Shown here: positions 48,605-57,547 of the stretch, piece after piece
Position numbering within the stretch: position 1 is the first letter of the stretch
Layout: every line of letters begins with the position of its first letter
From: Mesorhizobium sp. LMG 17147
GTDB lineage: Bacteria > Pseudomonadota > Alphaproteobacteria > Rhizobiales > Rhizobiaceae
DNA: 64,000 nucleotides
NCBI RefSeq assembly: GCF_024297145.1
Contig: NZ_JANCTC010000016.1
Coordinates: forward strand, 40,458 to 104,457
Direction: 5' to 3'
The notes under the pieces: model-generated
Told to the model about the DNA's origin: nothing
What the model saw: only the letters and a program-made list of their open reading frames with translations
Database searches by the model: none
Made by a program: the position numbers and the translations under genes

Positions 48605-50611
48605 ATGAGCCAACTCGGCGCAACCATCACCAAAGAAGGCATCCGCTTCGCCGCATGGTCCTCGTCAGCTGGGCGCATCTGGGTCTCGATCTTCGACCAG
48701 CGCGGCAACCGCGAAATCGACCGGGTTCAACTCCAACCCGAAGGCGAGGGCGTGCACGCGCTTTTTGTTGCCGGTCTCGCCGCCGGCACCCGATACGGGT
48801 TCCGCGCCGATGGCGACTACGCGCCGGAGCAGGGCCTTTGGTTCGATCCCGACAAGCTGCTGGCCGATCCCTACGCCGTCGAGATCGACAGGCCTTATGC
48901 CTATGACGGCCGACTGGCCGCGCGCCGGGGCGAGGGGGCCGACACCGCGCCGCTGATGCCGAAGGCCGTTGCCGGCGCCTTGCCAAAGCCGCTGCCTGCC
49001 TTGCCCCCGCTGTTTCGGCCCGGCGGCCTAATCTACGAAGTGCCGGTACGCGCCTTCACAAAGCTGCATAAGGACATCCCCGAGAAGCAGCGCGGCACCA
49101 TTGCAGCTCTCGCTCACCCCCTTGTTGTAGAGCATCTGCAAAACCTCGGTGTTGCAGCCGTTGAGTTGATGCCGGTGACGGCATCGATCGACGAACGGCA
49201 TTTGCCGCCGCTCGGGCTGCGCAACGCCTGGGGTTATAATCCCGTGACCTTCATGGCGCTCGATCCGCGACTGGCGCCCGGCGGTCTGGCCGAGTTGCGC
49301 GGAACGGTCGCCGCGCTGCGCGAGGCCGGCATCGGCACCATTCTCGACCTGGTGTTCAATCACACCGGCGAAAGCGACCGGCTAGGCCCGACATTGTCGC
49401 TGCGCGGCCTCGACAGCCGCGCCTACTACCGGCACGAGGCCGACGGCGCTCTGGTCAATGACACCGGAACCGGCAATACGGTTGCCTGCGACCATCCGGT
49501 CGTCCAGGAAATGGTCCTCGACACGCTTCGCCACTTTGTCCAGCGCGCTGGTGTCGACGGATTCCGCTTCGACCTGGCGCCGATCCTCGGCCGCGACGAC
49601 GGCGTTTTCGACGCCGATGCGCCGCTGCTGAACGCCATTCGCAACGACCCTGTTCTTGGCGACCGGGTGCTGATCGCCGAGCCTTGGGACATCGGACCGG
49701 ATGGCTATCAGCTCGGCAATTTTCCGCCGCCCTTCCTAGAATGGAACGACAGATACCGTGACGATATCCGCCGCTTCTGGCGCGGCGACGGCGGCATGAT
49801 CGGTGCGCTGGCGACGCGGCTTGCCGGTTCGTCCGACGTCTTTTCCAAAGCAGGCCAGACAACGAGCCGAAGCCTCAATTTCATCGCTGCGCATGACGGC
49901 ATGACGCTGGCCGATATCGTTGCCTACGAGCACAAGCACAACGAGGCCAACGGCGAACAGAACCGCGATGGTCACGATGACAACCTGTCCTGGAACAATG
50001 GCGTCGAGGGTCAGACCGACGACCAGTCAATCGTTACGGCCCGTTTCGATGACCGGTGCGCGCTGCTGGCGACGCTCTTTGCCTCGCGCGGCACGATCAT
50101 GCTGACGGCCGGAGACGAGTTCGGCCGCACGCAGCGCGGCAACAACAACGCCTACGCGCAGGACAATGACATTACCTGGCTCGACTGGTCCGGGCGCGAC
50201 CGGGCGCTGGAGCGGTACACGGCTCTGCTCGCCAAGATGCGTCGTGCCGCGCCAGCGCTTTCGGACACCAGGTTCCTGACCGGAGAGCTGCCAGCCGGCT
50301 CGCAAATACCTGACGTCGCCTGGCTGACGGAAACCGGCGTGCCGCTCGATGAAGCAGCCTGGCACGATGCCAGGCGGCACCGGCTGGTCATGGTTCTCGG
50401 TAGCGGTGAGAACAGTCGCCTTGCGGTGGTCATCAACGGCGACCGCCGAGCCTGCGTGTTCACGCTGCCGGAACGGGCGGGTTTTCATTGGCGCCCAGCC
50501 ATCGAAACGGATACTGGCGCCATCTCACGGCCGGTGCCTGGGCGAACGGTCATGTTCATCATCGAAAGCAGGACAGCGCGGGCGGGCGCAGGGGAGGGCC
50601 ATGATGGCTGA
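48605..50611 (+). CDS. glgX: Glycogen debranching enzyme (isoamylase type)
   Basis: About 668 residues, GH13 with CBM48. It removes alpha-1,6 branches left by GlgP. Catalytic regions are LDLVFNHTGESDRLGPTLS, the nucleophile Asp in GVDGFRFDLAPILGRDD, the acid Glu in LIAEPWDIGPDGYQ, and IAAHDGMTLADIVAYEHKHN. ATG at 48605 follows the ribosome site inside the palindromic element. Its end overlaps the alpha-glucosidase gene by 11 bp. Located 82 bp after pgm. Confidence 0.93.
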   Translation: MSQLGATITKEGIRFAAWSSSAGRIWVSIFDQRGNREIDRVQLQPEGEGVHALFVAGLAAGTRYGFRADGDYAPEQGLWFDPDKLLADPYAVEIDRPYAYDGRLAARRGEGADTAPLMPKAVAGALPKPLPALPPLFRPGGLIYEVPVRAFTKLHKDIPEKQRGTIAALAHPLVVEHLQNLGVAAVELMPVTASIDERHLPPLGLRNAWGYNPVTFMALDPRLAPGGLAELRGTVAALREAGIGTILDLVFNHTGESDRLGPTLSLRGLDSRAYYRHEADGALVNDTGTGNTVACDHPVVQEMVLDTLRHFVQRAGVDGFRFDLAPILGRDDGVFDADAPLLNAIRNDPVLGDRVLIAEPWDIGPDGYQLGNFPPPFLEWNDRYRDDIRRFWRGDGGMIGALATRLAGSSDVFSKAGQTTSRSLNFIAAHDGMTLADIVAYEHKHNEANGEQNRDGHDDNLSWNNGVEGQTDDQSIVTARFDDRCALLATLFASRGTIMLTAGDEFGRTQRGNNNAYAQDNDITWLDWSGRDRALERYTALLAKMRRAAPALSDTRFLTGELPAGSQIPDVAWLTETGVPLDEAAWHDARRHRLVMVLGSGENSRLAVVINGDRRACVFTLPERAGFHWRPAIETDTGAISRPVPGRTVMFIIESRTARAGAGEGHDG

Positions 50612-52229
50612 TAATGCCGAATGGTGGCGCGGCTGCGTCATCTACCAGATCTACCCGCGCTCCTTCCAGGACACGACAGGCGACGGCAGCGGCGATCTCA
50701 GCGGCATCACCTCGAGGCTGGCCCATGTCGCATCGCTCGGTCTCGACGCAGTCTGGCTGTCGCCTTTCTTCAAGTCGCCAATGGCCGATATGGGTTACGA
50801 CGTTTCGGATTACTGCGCCGTCGATCCGATGTTCGGCACATCAGAGGACTTCGACGCGCTGGTTGCCGAGGCACACCGGTTGGGCCTGAAGGTGATCATC
50901 GACCAGGTCCTGTCGCACTCATCGGATCGGCACGAATGGTTCGTCGAAAGCCGCACGAGCCGCGACAACCCCAAGGCCGACTGGTACGTCTGGGCCGATG
51001 CGAAGCCCGACGGCACCGCCCCCAATAATTGGCTGTCGCTCTTCGGCGGACCCGCCTGGGAGTGGGATGCGACGCGCAGGCAATATTACCTGCACAATTT
51101 CCTCGCCTCGCAGCCGGACCTGAATTTCCACAACCCGCAGGTGCAGGACGCCTTGCTGGAAACGGTGCGGTTCTGGCTCGAGCGCGGCGTCGACGGTTTC
51201 CGGCTGGATACGGTCAACTATTACGTCCACGACCGCTGGCTGCGCAGCAACCCGCCTTTGGCGGAAAGCGTCGCCGGCTCCAATACGGCAACCAGCCCCT
51301 ATCTCTATCAGGAGCATCTGTTCGACAAGAGCCAGCCGGAAAACCTTACTTTTCTCAAGCGCTTCCGGGCCTTGCTTGACGAGTATGAAGGCCGCGTCGC
51401 TGTCGGCGAGATTGGCGACGAAACTCGTTCCTTGCAGACACTCGCCGCCTATACCGGCGGTGGCGACAAGCTCCAAATGTCCTACACGTTCGATCTGCTC
51501 GGCCCGCAATTCTCGGCGTCGCATGTGCGTGGCTGTGTCGAGGCCTTCGAGAGTAAGGTGTTCGACGGCTGGGTTTGCTGGGCGTTCTCCAACCATGATG
51601 TCGTGCGCCATGTCAGTCGATGGACAAGGCCGGGCGGCGATCCGGACAGGGTGGCGAAATTCTCGATCGTGCTGCTTTCCTGCTTGCGCGGATCGATCTG
51701 CCTTTACCAGGGCGAAGAACTCGGGCTGGAGGAGGCCGAACTGGCGTTCGACGATTTGCGCGATCCCTTCGGCATCCGCTTCTGGCCGGCAATCAAGGGG
51801 CGGGATGGGTGCCGAACGCCGATGGTCTGGGAGGCTGGCGCCGACAATGCCGGCTTTTCAACCGGCAAGCCGTGGCTTCCGGTCCCGGCAAGCCATCGCG
51901 CCCGGGCGGTCGACGTCCAGAATGGCGAGCAAACCTCCGTCCTGGCGAGCTACCGGGCGATGCTGGCCTTGCGCAAGCAGCATCCGGCGCTGGTTCGAGG
52001 CTCGATCCGGTTCCTCGATGGCGAAGGCGACGTCCTTGCTTTCATTCGCGAAGGCGGTGACGAAAAGCTGCTGTGTGTCTTCAATTTCGCCGACGAGCCG
52101 GCCGGCTGGCAATTGCCACCGGATCTGGAAGCGATTGAGCCGAGAGATCTTGGCGGTGCTGCCGGCGTCTTGCAGGAAAGAACTCTGTCGCTGCCGCCGC
52201 TGGGCTGCTTCTTCGGCCAGATCGGCTGA
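50601..52229 (+). CDS. GH13 alpha-glucosidase
   Basis: About 542 residues. The start MMADNAEWWRGCVIYQIYPR, then SFQDTTGDGSGDLSGITSRL is typical of GH13 alpha-glucosidases and oligo-1,6-glucosidases. Catalytic features: IDQVLSHSSDRHEWF, Asp in DGFRLDTVNYYVHD, Glu in AVGEIGDETRS, and FSNHDVVRHVSRW. It can hydrolyse short malto-oligosaccharides left after phosphorolysis and debranching, or imported disaccharides; the exact linkage preference cannot be read. No signal peptide, so cytoplasmic. ATG at 50601 with GGGGAGGGCC, overlapping glgX. Confidence 0.88.
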   Translation: MMADNAEWWRGCVIYQIYPRSFQDTTGDGSGDLSGITSRLAHVASLGLDAVWLSPFFKSPMADMGYDVSDYCAVDPMFGTSEDFDALVAEAHRLGLKVIIDQVLSHSSDRHEWFVESRTSRDNPKADWYVWADAKPDGTAPNNWLSLFGGPAWEWDATRRQYYLHNFLASQPDLNFHNPQVQDALLETVRFWLERGVDGFRLDTVNYYVHDRWLRSNPPLAESVAGSNTATSPYLYQEHLFDKSQPENLTFLKRFRALLDEYEGRVAVGEIGDETRSLQTLAAYTGGGDKLQMSYTFDLLGPQFSASHVRGCVEAFESKVFDGWVCWAFSNHDVVRHVSRWTRPGGDPDRVAKFSIVLLSCLRGSICLYQGEELGLEEAELAFDDLRDPFGIRFWPAIKGRDGCRTPMVWEAGADNAGFSTGKPWLPVPASHRARAVDVQNGEQTSVLASYRAMLALRKQHPALVRGSIRFLDGEGDVLAFIREGGDEKLLCVFNFADEPAGWQLPPDLEAIEPRDLGGAAGVLQERTLSLPPLGCFFGQIG

Positions 52230-52244
52230 GCTCTATTCATCATC

Positions 52245-54029
52245 TCATTGAACAAGCACGGAGCGCCCGCAAGTCGCGCCGACAACCCGCACATCGGCCT
52301 CGCCGACATGCACGCCGACCGCTGCAAGCACGTTGTAGACCAGTGCGTCGACCGGCGCCGTCACGCCGTTCAGAACCGTTACCACCGCCGGCTTAACCGT
52401 TCCGAGCAGGGCCGTCACGTCCAGCCCGAGGCCCAGTGCATTGACGGAGATCGAGAGGCCGCTGACCAGCGATGTCGTGAGCGATTGCGTCAGGTTTTTT
52501 GTGGCGGCAGTTTTTATCGTCTTGTTGGCGATATCGGTGCTGTCGAAGGTCAATGTGGTCGGATCGTTGTTGGTGATGGCAAGTGATGAAGAACCCTTCA
52601 CATCGAGCAGATTGAGGGTTAGCAGCAGAAGCTTCACGCTTACCTGGGCAATCGTGGTGTCGGAGAACGATTGCGGATTGCTGAAATCGGCGAAGGCCGA
52701 TGGATTGTTGTCGGCGTCGCTGGCGGCAAGGTGCAGCGAGGCCACGCCAGGCTGAGCGGCGATCGAGACCTTGATGCTATCCGGCCGGCCCGTCGGGCAG
52801 CTGATGTCAGTCAGCTTGGCTTCCGCATAGGCGACTTCGACATGCAGAGGCAGATTGACGGACAGCAGACTGATGCCGCCGCCGAGATTAGAGTTGCCGA
52901 TGCCGACTGTGGTGACCAGCTTGATTCGTGTCTGCGCGGTGCGCACCACGGTGCCTTTTTCACCTACGGCCAGCCAGGGTGAATATTGCAATGGTTCACC
53001 GATGGCGATGGCGAGCGTAGTGGAGGTAAGTCCCGGAATAGTGGCGCCGAGATCGACCTGGACCTGGTTTGAGCCATTGGCCAGCGAGGCGGCGGCACCC
53101 AGCATGCCCATCGCGCTTGCGTCGACGGAAAAGCCGGGAGACTTTTGTCCGAGGCCGAGCTTACCGATCGGGCCAAGATCGATAAGATGACTGAGGGGTA
53201 TCTTGACCGTGTTCGTGGCCCTTGACGCGATCGTCTGCAGCACAAGTTTGCTGGCGCTGCCCGACCCGGACGCATTGGCCATGGCGGTCGCGATCTGGCC
53301 TACCGTCGCTTTTGACGCCAGCACGTCGGCATAGCTGACACCTGTCAGTTGCAACTGTACGGCAAGGGCATCGACGAACGAAAGCACGTTGACGTCGGCC
53401 GAGATCAGCGCGTTGTAGTCCATGACGCTGAGCGAGATGTTGCCGCCCAGCAACTTGCTTAGAAGCGCGTTAAGGATGCCGCCATTGACGCTGAGGAGCC
53501 TTGACCCGACCGAGAACATCGCTTGCGGGGTCACGCTGGCAATGGCTTCGGTGCCGATAACCGGAGTAGGGATGAGCGAACTGGCGAAATACCGGGCGGG
53601 GATTTTGTGCAGAGTGACGCGAACGGCGTTGTACGGCGTTTTACCGGCTTCGAAGCGCTTGTCGACACCAACGGAGGAAGCCGCTGAGTATCGACCGCCG
53701 GTGACGGACACGACGGTTTTCCCAGCCGTGGGGACGATTGTCTGACCTGGCTTTTGAACAATGATGCCGGGCATTCGGTTGTCACTGAGCGTGGTTACTG
53801 CCGCGGCTTCCATATTGTTGATGTTCGACGCCGCGGTGATCGCCGCCAGATCCGTCATCGCCTGGGCTTCCCTGCGCTCCGTGTAGATCGAACCTTCGTC
53901 GACGGCGAAGGCCGCAAGCCCCAGGGCGAATGGCGCTATCAGCGCCGTCATGACGGCAAAGTTCGCCTTCTCGTCGCCAACCATCGAGCGAGCGATCCGG
54001 CCGATGCCCCTTAGCAAGAACTGCGACAT
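52245..54029 (-). CDS. TadG-like protein (Flp/Tad pilus-associated)
   Basis: 594 residues. The N-terminus has a type IVb pilin-like helix (NFAVMTALIAPFALGLAAFA) followed by VDEGSIYTERREAQAMTDLA, typical of TadG/TadE family DUF2134-like proteins, in which a membrane anchor carries a large extracytoplasmic domain. The rest is rich in Ser, Thr, Ala and Leu and resembles other TadG extracellular parts. It directly abuts the TadE-like gene. No tad ATPase, prepilin peptidase or secretin gene is in the window, so these proteins act with machinery encoded elsewhere or are secreted alone. Confidence 0.78.
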   Translation of the reverse strand: MSQFLLRGIGRIARSMVGDEKANFAVMTALIAPFALGLAAFAVDEGSIYTERREAQAMTDLAAITAASNINNMEAAAVTTLSDNRMPGIIVQKPGQTIVPTAGKTVVSVTGGRYSAASSVGVDKRFEAGKTPYNAVRVTLHKIPARYFASSLIPTPVIGTEAIASVTPQAMFSVGSRLLSVNGGILNALLSKLLGGNISLSVMDYNALISADVNVLSFVDALAVQLQLTGVSYADVLASKATVGQIATAMANASGSGSASKLVLQTIASRATNTVKIPLSHLIDLGPIGKLGLGQKSPGFSVDASAMGMLGAAASLANGSNQVQVDLGATIPGLTSTTLAIAIGEPLQYSPWLAVGEKGTVVRTAQTRIKLVTTVGIGNSNLGGGISLLSVNLPLHVEVAYAEAKLTDISCPTGRPDSIKVSIAAQPGVASLHLAASDADNNPSAFADFSNPQSFSDTTIAQVSVKLLLLTLNLLDVKGSSSLAITNNDPTTLTFDSTDIANKTIKTAATKNLTQSLTTSLVSGLSISVNALGLGLDVTALLGTVKPAVVTVLNGVTAPVDALVYNVLAAVGVHVGEADVRVVGATCGRSVLVQ

Positions 54030-54509
54030 TCAAATGCCTCCAATCCTGATGGTCGACCTGCGTGAGATCGTGGTTTGCGGCATCGCAAGGCTTGGTAACA
54101 GATTCCAGATCGGCAGGTTGCTCGCATCGTACTGGATCGACACGACGAACTGATTTCCATCGGCCGTGCTGTCCGTCGCCTGATAGGTCAGCTTGCCGGA
54201 ATCGACGAACGGGTATCCACTGGCATTGTTTTTGACGAAACTCGCCACCAGCGCCTGGCGCTCGGTTTGGTTCAATCCGGCAATCGCAGTGCGGGCGGCA
54301 TCGGCGGCGATCTGCTGTAAGGAGTTGCTTGCACCAAAATAGATACCATATGCAACCATTCCGAGCAGGAGCAGGATGAAGACCGGTGAAAGCAGGGCAA
54401 ATTCGATCGCGGAAGTTCCGGACTCATCTCCAATTTTGCGTAGATTTGTCTTTATTCGACACGTGTTTTTTGCCGCTAATGAGACAGCTTTACTGTCTGT
54501 CTTATCCAT
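54030..54509 (-). CDS. TadE-like pseudopilin
   Basis: 159 residues. A basic leader of about 30 residues (ending RKIGDESG) precedes the TadE motif TSAIEFALLSPVFILLLLGM and the phrase GASNSLQQIAADAARTA. The conserved Glu at position 5 of the mature helix (SAIEFAL) is the mark of class IVb prepilins cut by TadV-type peptidases. The C-terminal part is probably outside the cell membrane. The stop directly touches the start of the TadG-like gene, so the two are co-translated. Confidence 0.83.
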   Translation of the reverse strand: MDKTDSKAVSLAAKNTCRIKTNLRKIGDESGTSAIEFALLSPVFILLLLGMVAYGIYFGASNSLQQIAADAARTAIAGLNQTERQALVASFVKNNASGYPFVDSGKLTYQATDSTADGNQFVVSIQYDASNLPIWNLLPSLAMPQTTISRRSTIRIGGI

Positions 54510-54867
54510 TGCCCTTGTCCACGGAACTTAAGAGGGATGTGCCGAACCCGTCAAATATGTAACCCGTGGTTGACTAAGAACCAATTAAGACATTCCCGCA
54601 AACTGAAATGATCCGCCAGATTATCTCCCAGGCACGGGCGTTTTCTGGGCGATGAAACGCAGCCAAGCCGTCGCAAGGCGACTGTCCCGGCGCCTTACTT
54701 TGGGTGACCCCGAGAGACTGTTGAAATAAAAAATCTCCACGTTACTGTTTGGCCACCAGCTGCCGGAAAGGGAACCGGCTGCGCGCTCGAAAGGAACCAG
54801 CCAATCGGTTTCGGGGCGTCAACGCTTAGAGACGTGGCTGAAGGGCGACGTCATTAGGGAGAACTCC
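54510..54867. other. Intergenic region between the divergent tadE-like and oppA genes
   Basis: 358 bp with no gene. It must hold promoters for both directions; TTGACT near 54571 is one possible rightward -35. I see no clear palindrome or riboswitch. Confidence 0.5.
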
Positions 54868-56460
54868 ATGTTGAAACATGTGCTGAAGGCGACGGTACTC
54901 GCCACGACTTTGGCCTTGGCCGCCGGTACGTTCTACACGCCGGCTTTCGCCGAGACCGTCTACAACCGCGGAGCCGCCGCCGAAGCGGAGACGCTCGATC
55001 CACACAAGACCTCGACGGTCTACGAAGCCGATATCATACGCGACCTGTTCCAGGGCCTCGTCATGCATGACCAGAAGACGAACCTCATTCCGGGTGCCGC
55101 CGAAAGCTGGACGGTCTCCGACGACGGCACTGTCTACACCTTCAAGCTGCGCAAGGACGGCCTCTGGTCGGATGGCAGCCCGGTGACGGCGGACGACTTC
55201 GTTTATTCGTTCCGTCGGCTGGAAGATCCGGCCACCGCTGCCGAATACGCTTCCATGCTCTATCCCGTGAAGGGTGCCGAGGAAGTCAACACCAAGAAGG
55301 GCAAGCCGGAGGATATGGGCGTCAAGGCGATTGACGCAAATACTCTTGAAGTCACGCTCAAGGCGCCAACGCCTTACTTCCTGGAGATGCTGACCCATCA
55401 GGCGACCTATCCGGTTAACAAGGCGTCCATCGAAAAGCTTGGCGCCGACTGGATTAAGGCAGGCAAGCTGGTCTCCAACGGGGCCTTTACAGCGGCGGAG
55501 TGGATTCCCAACGACCATCTGAAGCTGGTCAAGAATCCGAAATTCTGGGATGCCGCGAGCGTCAAGTTCGACGTGGTCAACTACATCCCGACCGAGGATC
55601 GCTCGTCGGCGATGAAGCGTTTCGAGGCTGGCGAACTCGACAGTTACGGTGACCTGCCGACCGAACAGCTCGGCGACCTCAAGGCCAAATTCGGCGACCA
55701 GGTCCGCGTCGGGCCATATCTTGGCATCTACTATTATGCGATCAAGACCGACAAGGCGCCGTGGGACAACGTCGAACTGCGCAACGCCATCTCTATGGCG
55801 ATCGATCGCGATTTCCTGGCCGAAAAAGTCTGGCAGAATTCGATGCTGCCCGGCTATTCGATGGTACCTCCGGGCATCGAGGGCTACACGCCGGCACTGG
55901 CAAAATACGCCGACATGCCGCAGATCGATCGCGAAGATGAAGCCAAGAAAATCCTGGAGAAGCTCGGCTATACGCCCGAGCATCCGCTGAAGATGCAGAT
56001 CCGCTACAACACTTCGGAGAACCACAAGAACACCGCTGTCGCGATCCAGGAACAGCTGAAGCCGCTCGGCGTCGAGGTCACGCTGCTCAACACCGACACC
56101 AAGACCCACTACTCCTTCCTCGAGCAGAAGGGTGATTATGACGTGGCGCGTGCCGCCTGGATCGCCGACTACAAGGATCCGGAAACCTTTCTCGGCATCT
56201 CTCGCAAGGCCAGCGGCAACAACTATTCGGTTTACAACAGTCCGAAATTCGAGGCAGCCATGGACGAGGCGGCCGCCGCGGGCGGCAAGCCCGAAGAGCG
56301 TATGAAGAAACTCGCCGAAGCCGAGCGCATCCTCGTCGACGATGTCGGCGAGATCCCGCTTCTCTACTACAGCTACCACGATATCGTTTCCTCGAAGCTG
56401 CATGGCTTCGACGACAATGTGATGGACATCCATCCGTCCCGCTTCATCAGCAAGGACTGA
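54868..56460 (+). CDS. oppA: Oligopeptide ABC transporter binding protein (OppA family)
   Basis: 530 residues with a signal peptide (MLKHVLKATVLATTLALAAG; cleavage near PAFAE). The SBP_bac_5 fold is clear: AEAETLDPHKTSTVYEADII, then YTFKLRKDGLWSDGSPVTAD and DFVYSFRRLEDP, matching the OppA/MppA type that binds peptides of variable sequence. ATG at 54868 follows TAGGGAGAAC. A GC hairpin follows the stop, then oppB. First gene of the oppA-oppB-oppC-ATPase operon. Confidence 0.9.
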   Translation: MLKHVLKATVLATTLALAAGTFYTPAFAETVYNRGAAAEAETLDPHKTSTVYEADIIRDLFQGLVMHDQKTNLIPGAAESWTVSDDGTVYTFKLRKDGLWSDGSPVTADDFVYSFRRLEDPATAAEYASMLYPVKGAEEVNTKKGKPEDMGVKAIDANTLEVTLKAPTPYFLEMLTHQATYPVNKASIEKLGADWIKAGKLVSNGAFTAAEWIPNDHLKLVKNPKFWDAASVKFDVVNYIPTEDRSSAMKRFEAGELDSYGDLPTEQLGDLKAKFGDQVRVGPYLGIYYYAIKTDKAPWDNVELRNAISMAIDRDFLAEKVWQNSMLPGYSMVPPGIEGYTPALAKYADMPQIDREDEAKKILEKLGYTPEHPLKMQIRYNTSENHKNTAVAIQEQLKPLGVEVTLLNTDTKTHYSFLEQKGDYDVARAAWIADYKDPETFLGISRKASGNNYSVYNSPKFEAAMDEAAAAGGKPEERMKKLAEAERILVDDVGEIPLLYYSYHDIVSSKLHGFDDNVMDIHPSRFISKD

Positions 56461-56472
56461 TCCCTTCGCTGG

Positions 56473-56500
56473 GCCGCCGCGCAACTCAATGCGCGGCGGC
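56473..56500 (+). promoter_or_regulatory. GC-rich stem-loop between oppA and oppB
   Basis: GCCGCCGCGC (56473-56482) and GCGCGGCGGC (56491-56500) form a perfect 10-bp stem with an 8-base loop. There is no T-tract. As at the other binding-protein genes here, it may protect the oppA mRNA end and limit read-through. Confidence 0.6.
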
Positions 56501-56623
56501 GCTGGTTTGCCATCGCATCGGCCCGGGAACCGGAATAGATTTTCGGCAATGTCGGTGCGAAGATTTGAAGGCTAGAGCGCAATCGTCCAGCTGGACGCGC
56601 GCTCTGGATCAAGCGGGGCACCG

Positions 56624-57547
56624 ATGCTGCGTTACGTATTCCGGCGGCTTCTGACCGCCATTCCGACGCTGTTCGTCATCGTGACCATAGCGTTCTTCCT
56701 GATACGTGTCGCGCCGGGCGGCCCGTTCAACCAGGAGCGGGGTCTTAGCCCCGAGATCAGGGCCAATCTCGAAGCCCAGTTCGGCCTCAATGATCCGCTC
56801 TGGCTGCAGTACGTCCACTATCTGGGCAATCTTCTGCGCGGCAATTTCGGTCCCAGCTACAACATGCCGGATTTTACCGTCGGCGAGTTGTTCAGGGAGG
56901 GCCTGCCGATCTCGATCCAACTCGGCGCTTCGGCACTCGTTCTGGCGCTGCTCCTCGGCAGCGTGCTCGGCACTGTTGCCGCGCTCAACCAGAATAAGTT
57001 TGCCGACTATTCGGTGATCGCGCTGGCGACCGCCGGCAGCACCATACCGACCTTTGTCATCGCCCCGGTAATCCAGCTTGTATTCGGATTGACGTGGAAG
57101 CTGCTGCCGATCGGTGGCTGGGGCGATGGAGCCCTCATCAACAAGGTCGGCCCGGTGCTGACGCTCGCTCTGCCGCAGATCGCCATCGTTGCCCGCCTGA
57201 TGCGCGGCTCGATGATCGAATCACTGCACTCGCATCACATCCGTACCGCGCGCGCTCTCGGCCTGTCCGACTGGTCAGTCGTCGTCAAGCATGCGCTACG
57301 CGGCGCCATCCTGCCGATCGTCTCCTTTACCGGTCCGGCAGCTGCAGCCCTTCTCACCGGCTCGATCATCGTCGAGACCATCTTCTCTATACCGGGCATC
57401 GGCCGCCATTTTGTCGTTGCCGCGCTCAACCGCGACTACACTCTGGTTATGGGGACGGTGGTGGTCATCGCGCTCTTCACTATTGTCTTCAACCTGATCG
57501 TCGACGTCCTCTATGGGGTCGTCGACCCGAGGGTGCGCTATGACTGA
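56624..57547 (+). CDS. oppB: Oligopeptide ABC transporter permease OppB
   Basis: 307 residues, inner membrane. The N-terminus MLRYVFRRLLTAIPTLFVIV with RVAPGGPFNQERGLSPEIRA is characteristic of OppB. The transport domain follows with SIQLGASALVLALLLGSVLG, and the coupling loop is HHIRTARALGLSDWSVV. It makes the pore with OppC, whose start overlaps its stop by 8 bp. The 163-bp gap after oppA carries the hairpin. Confidence 0.92.
   Translation: MLRYVFRRLLTAIPTLFVIVTIAFFLIRVAPGGPFNQERGLSPEIRANLEAQFGLNDPLWLQYVHYLGNLLRGNFGPSYNMPDFTVGELFREGLPISIQLGASALVLALLLGSVLGTVAALNQNKFADYSVIALATAGSTIPTFVIAPVIQLVFGLTWKLLPIGGWGDGALINKVGPVLTLALPQIAIVARLMRGSMIESLHSHHIRTARALGLSDWSVVVKHALRGAILPIVSFTGPAAAALLTGSIIVETIFSIPGIGRHFVVAALNRDYTLVMGTVVVIALFTIVFNLIVDVLYGVVDPRVRYD

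Noticed and set aside
54826..56484. Minus-strand frame of 552 codons opposite oppA
   Set aside because: Antisense shadow; oppA has a signal peptide, a ribosome site and full family match.
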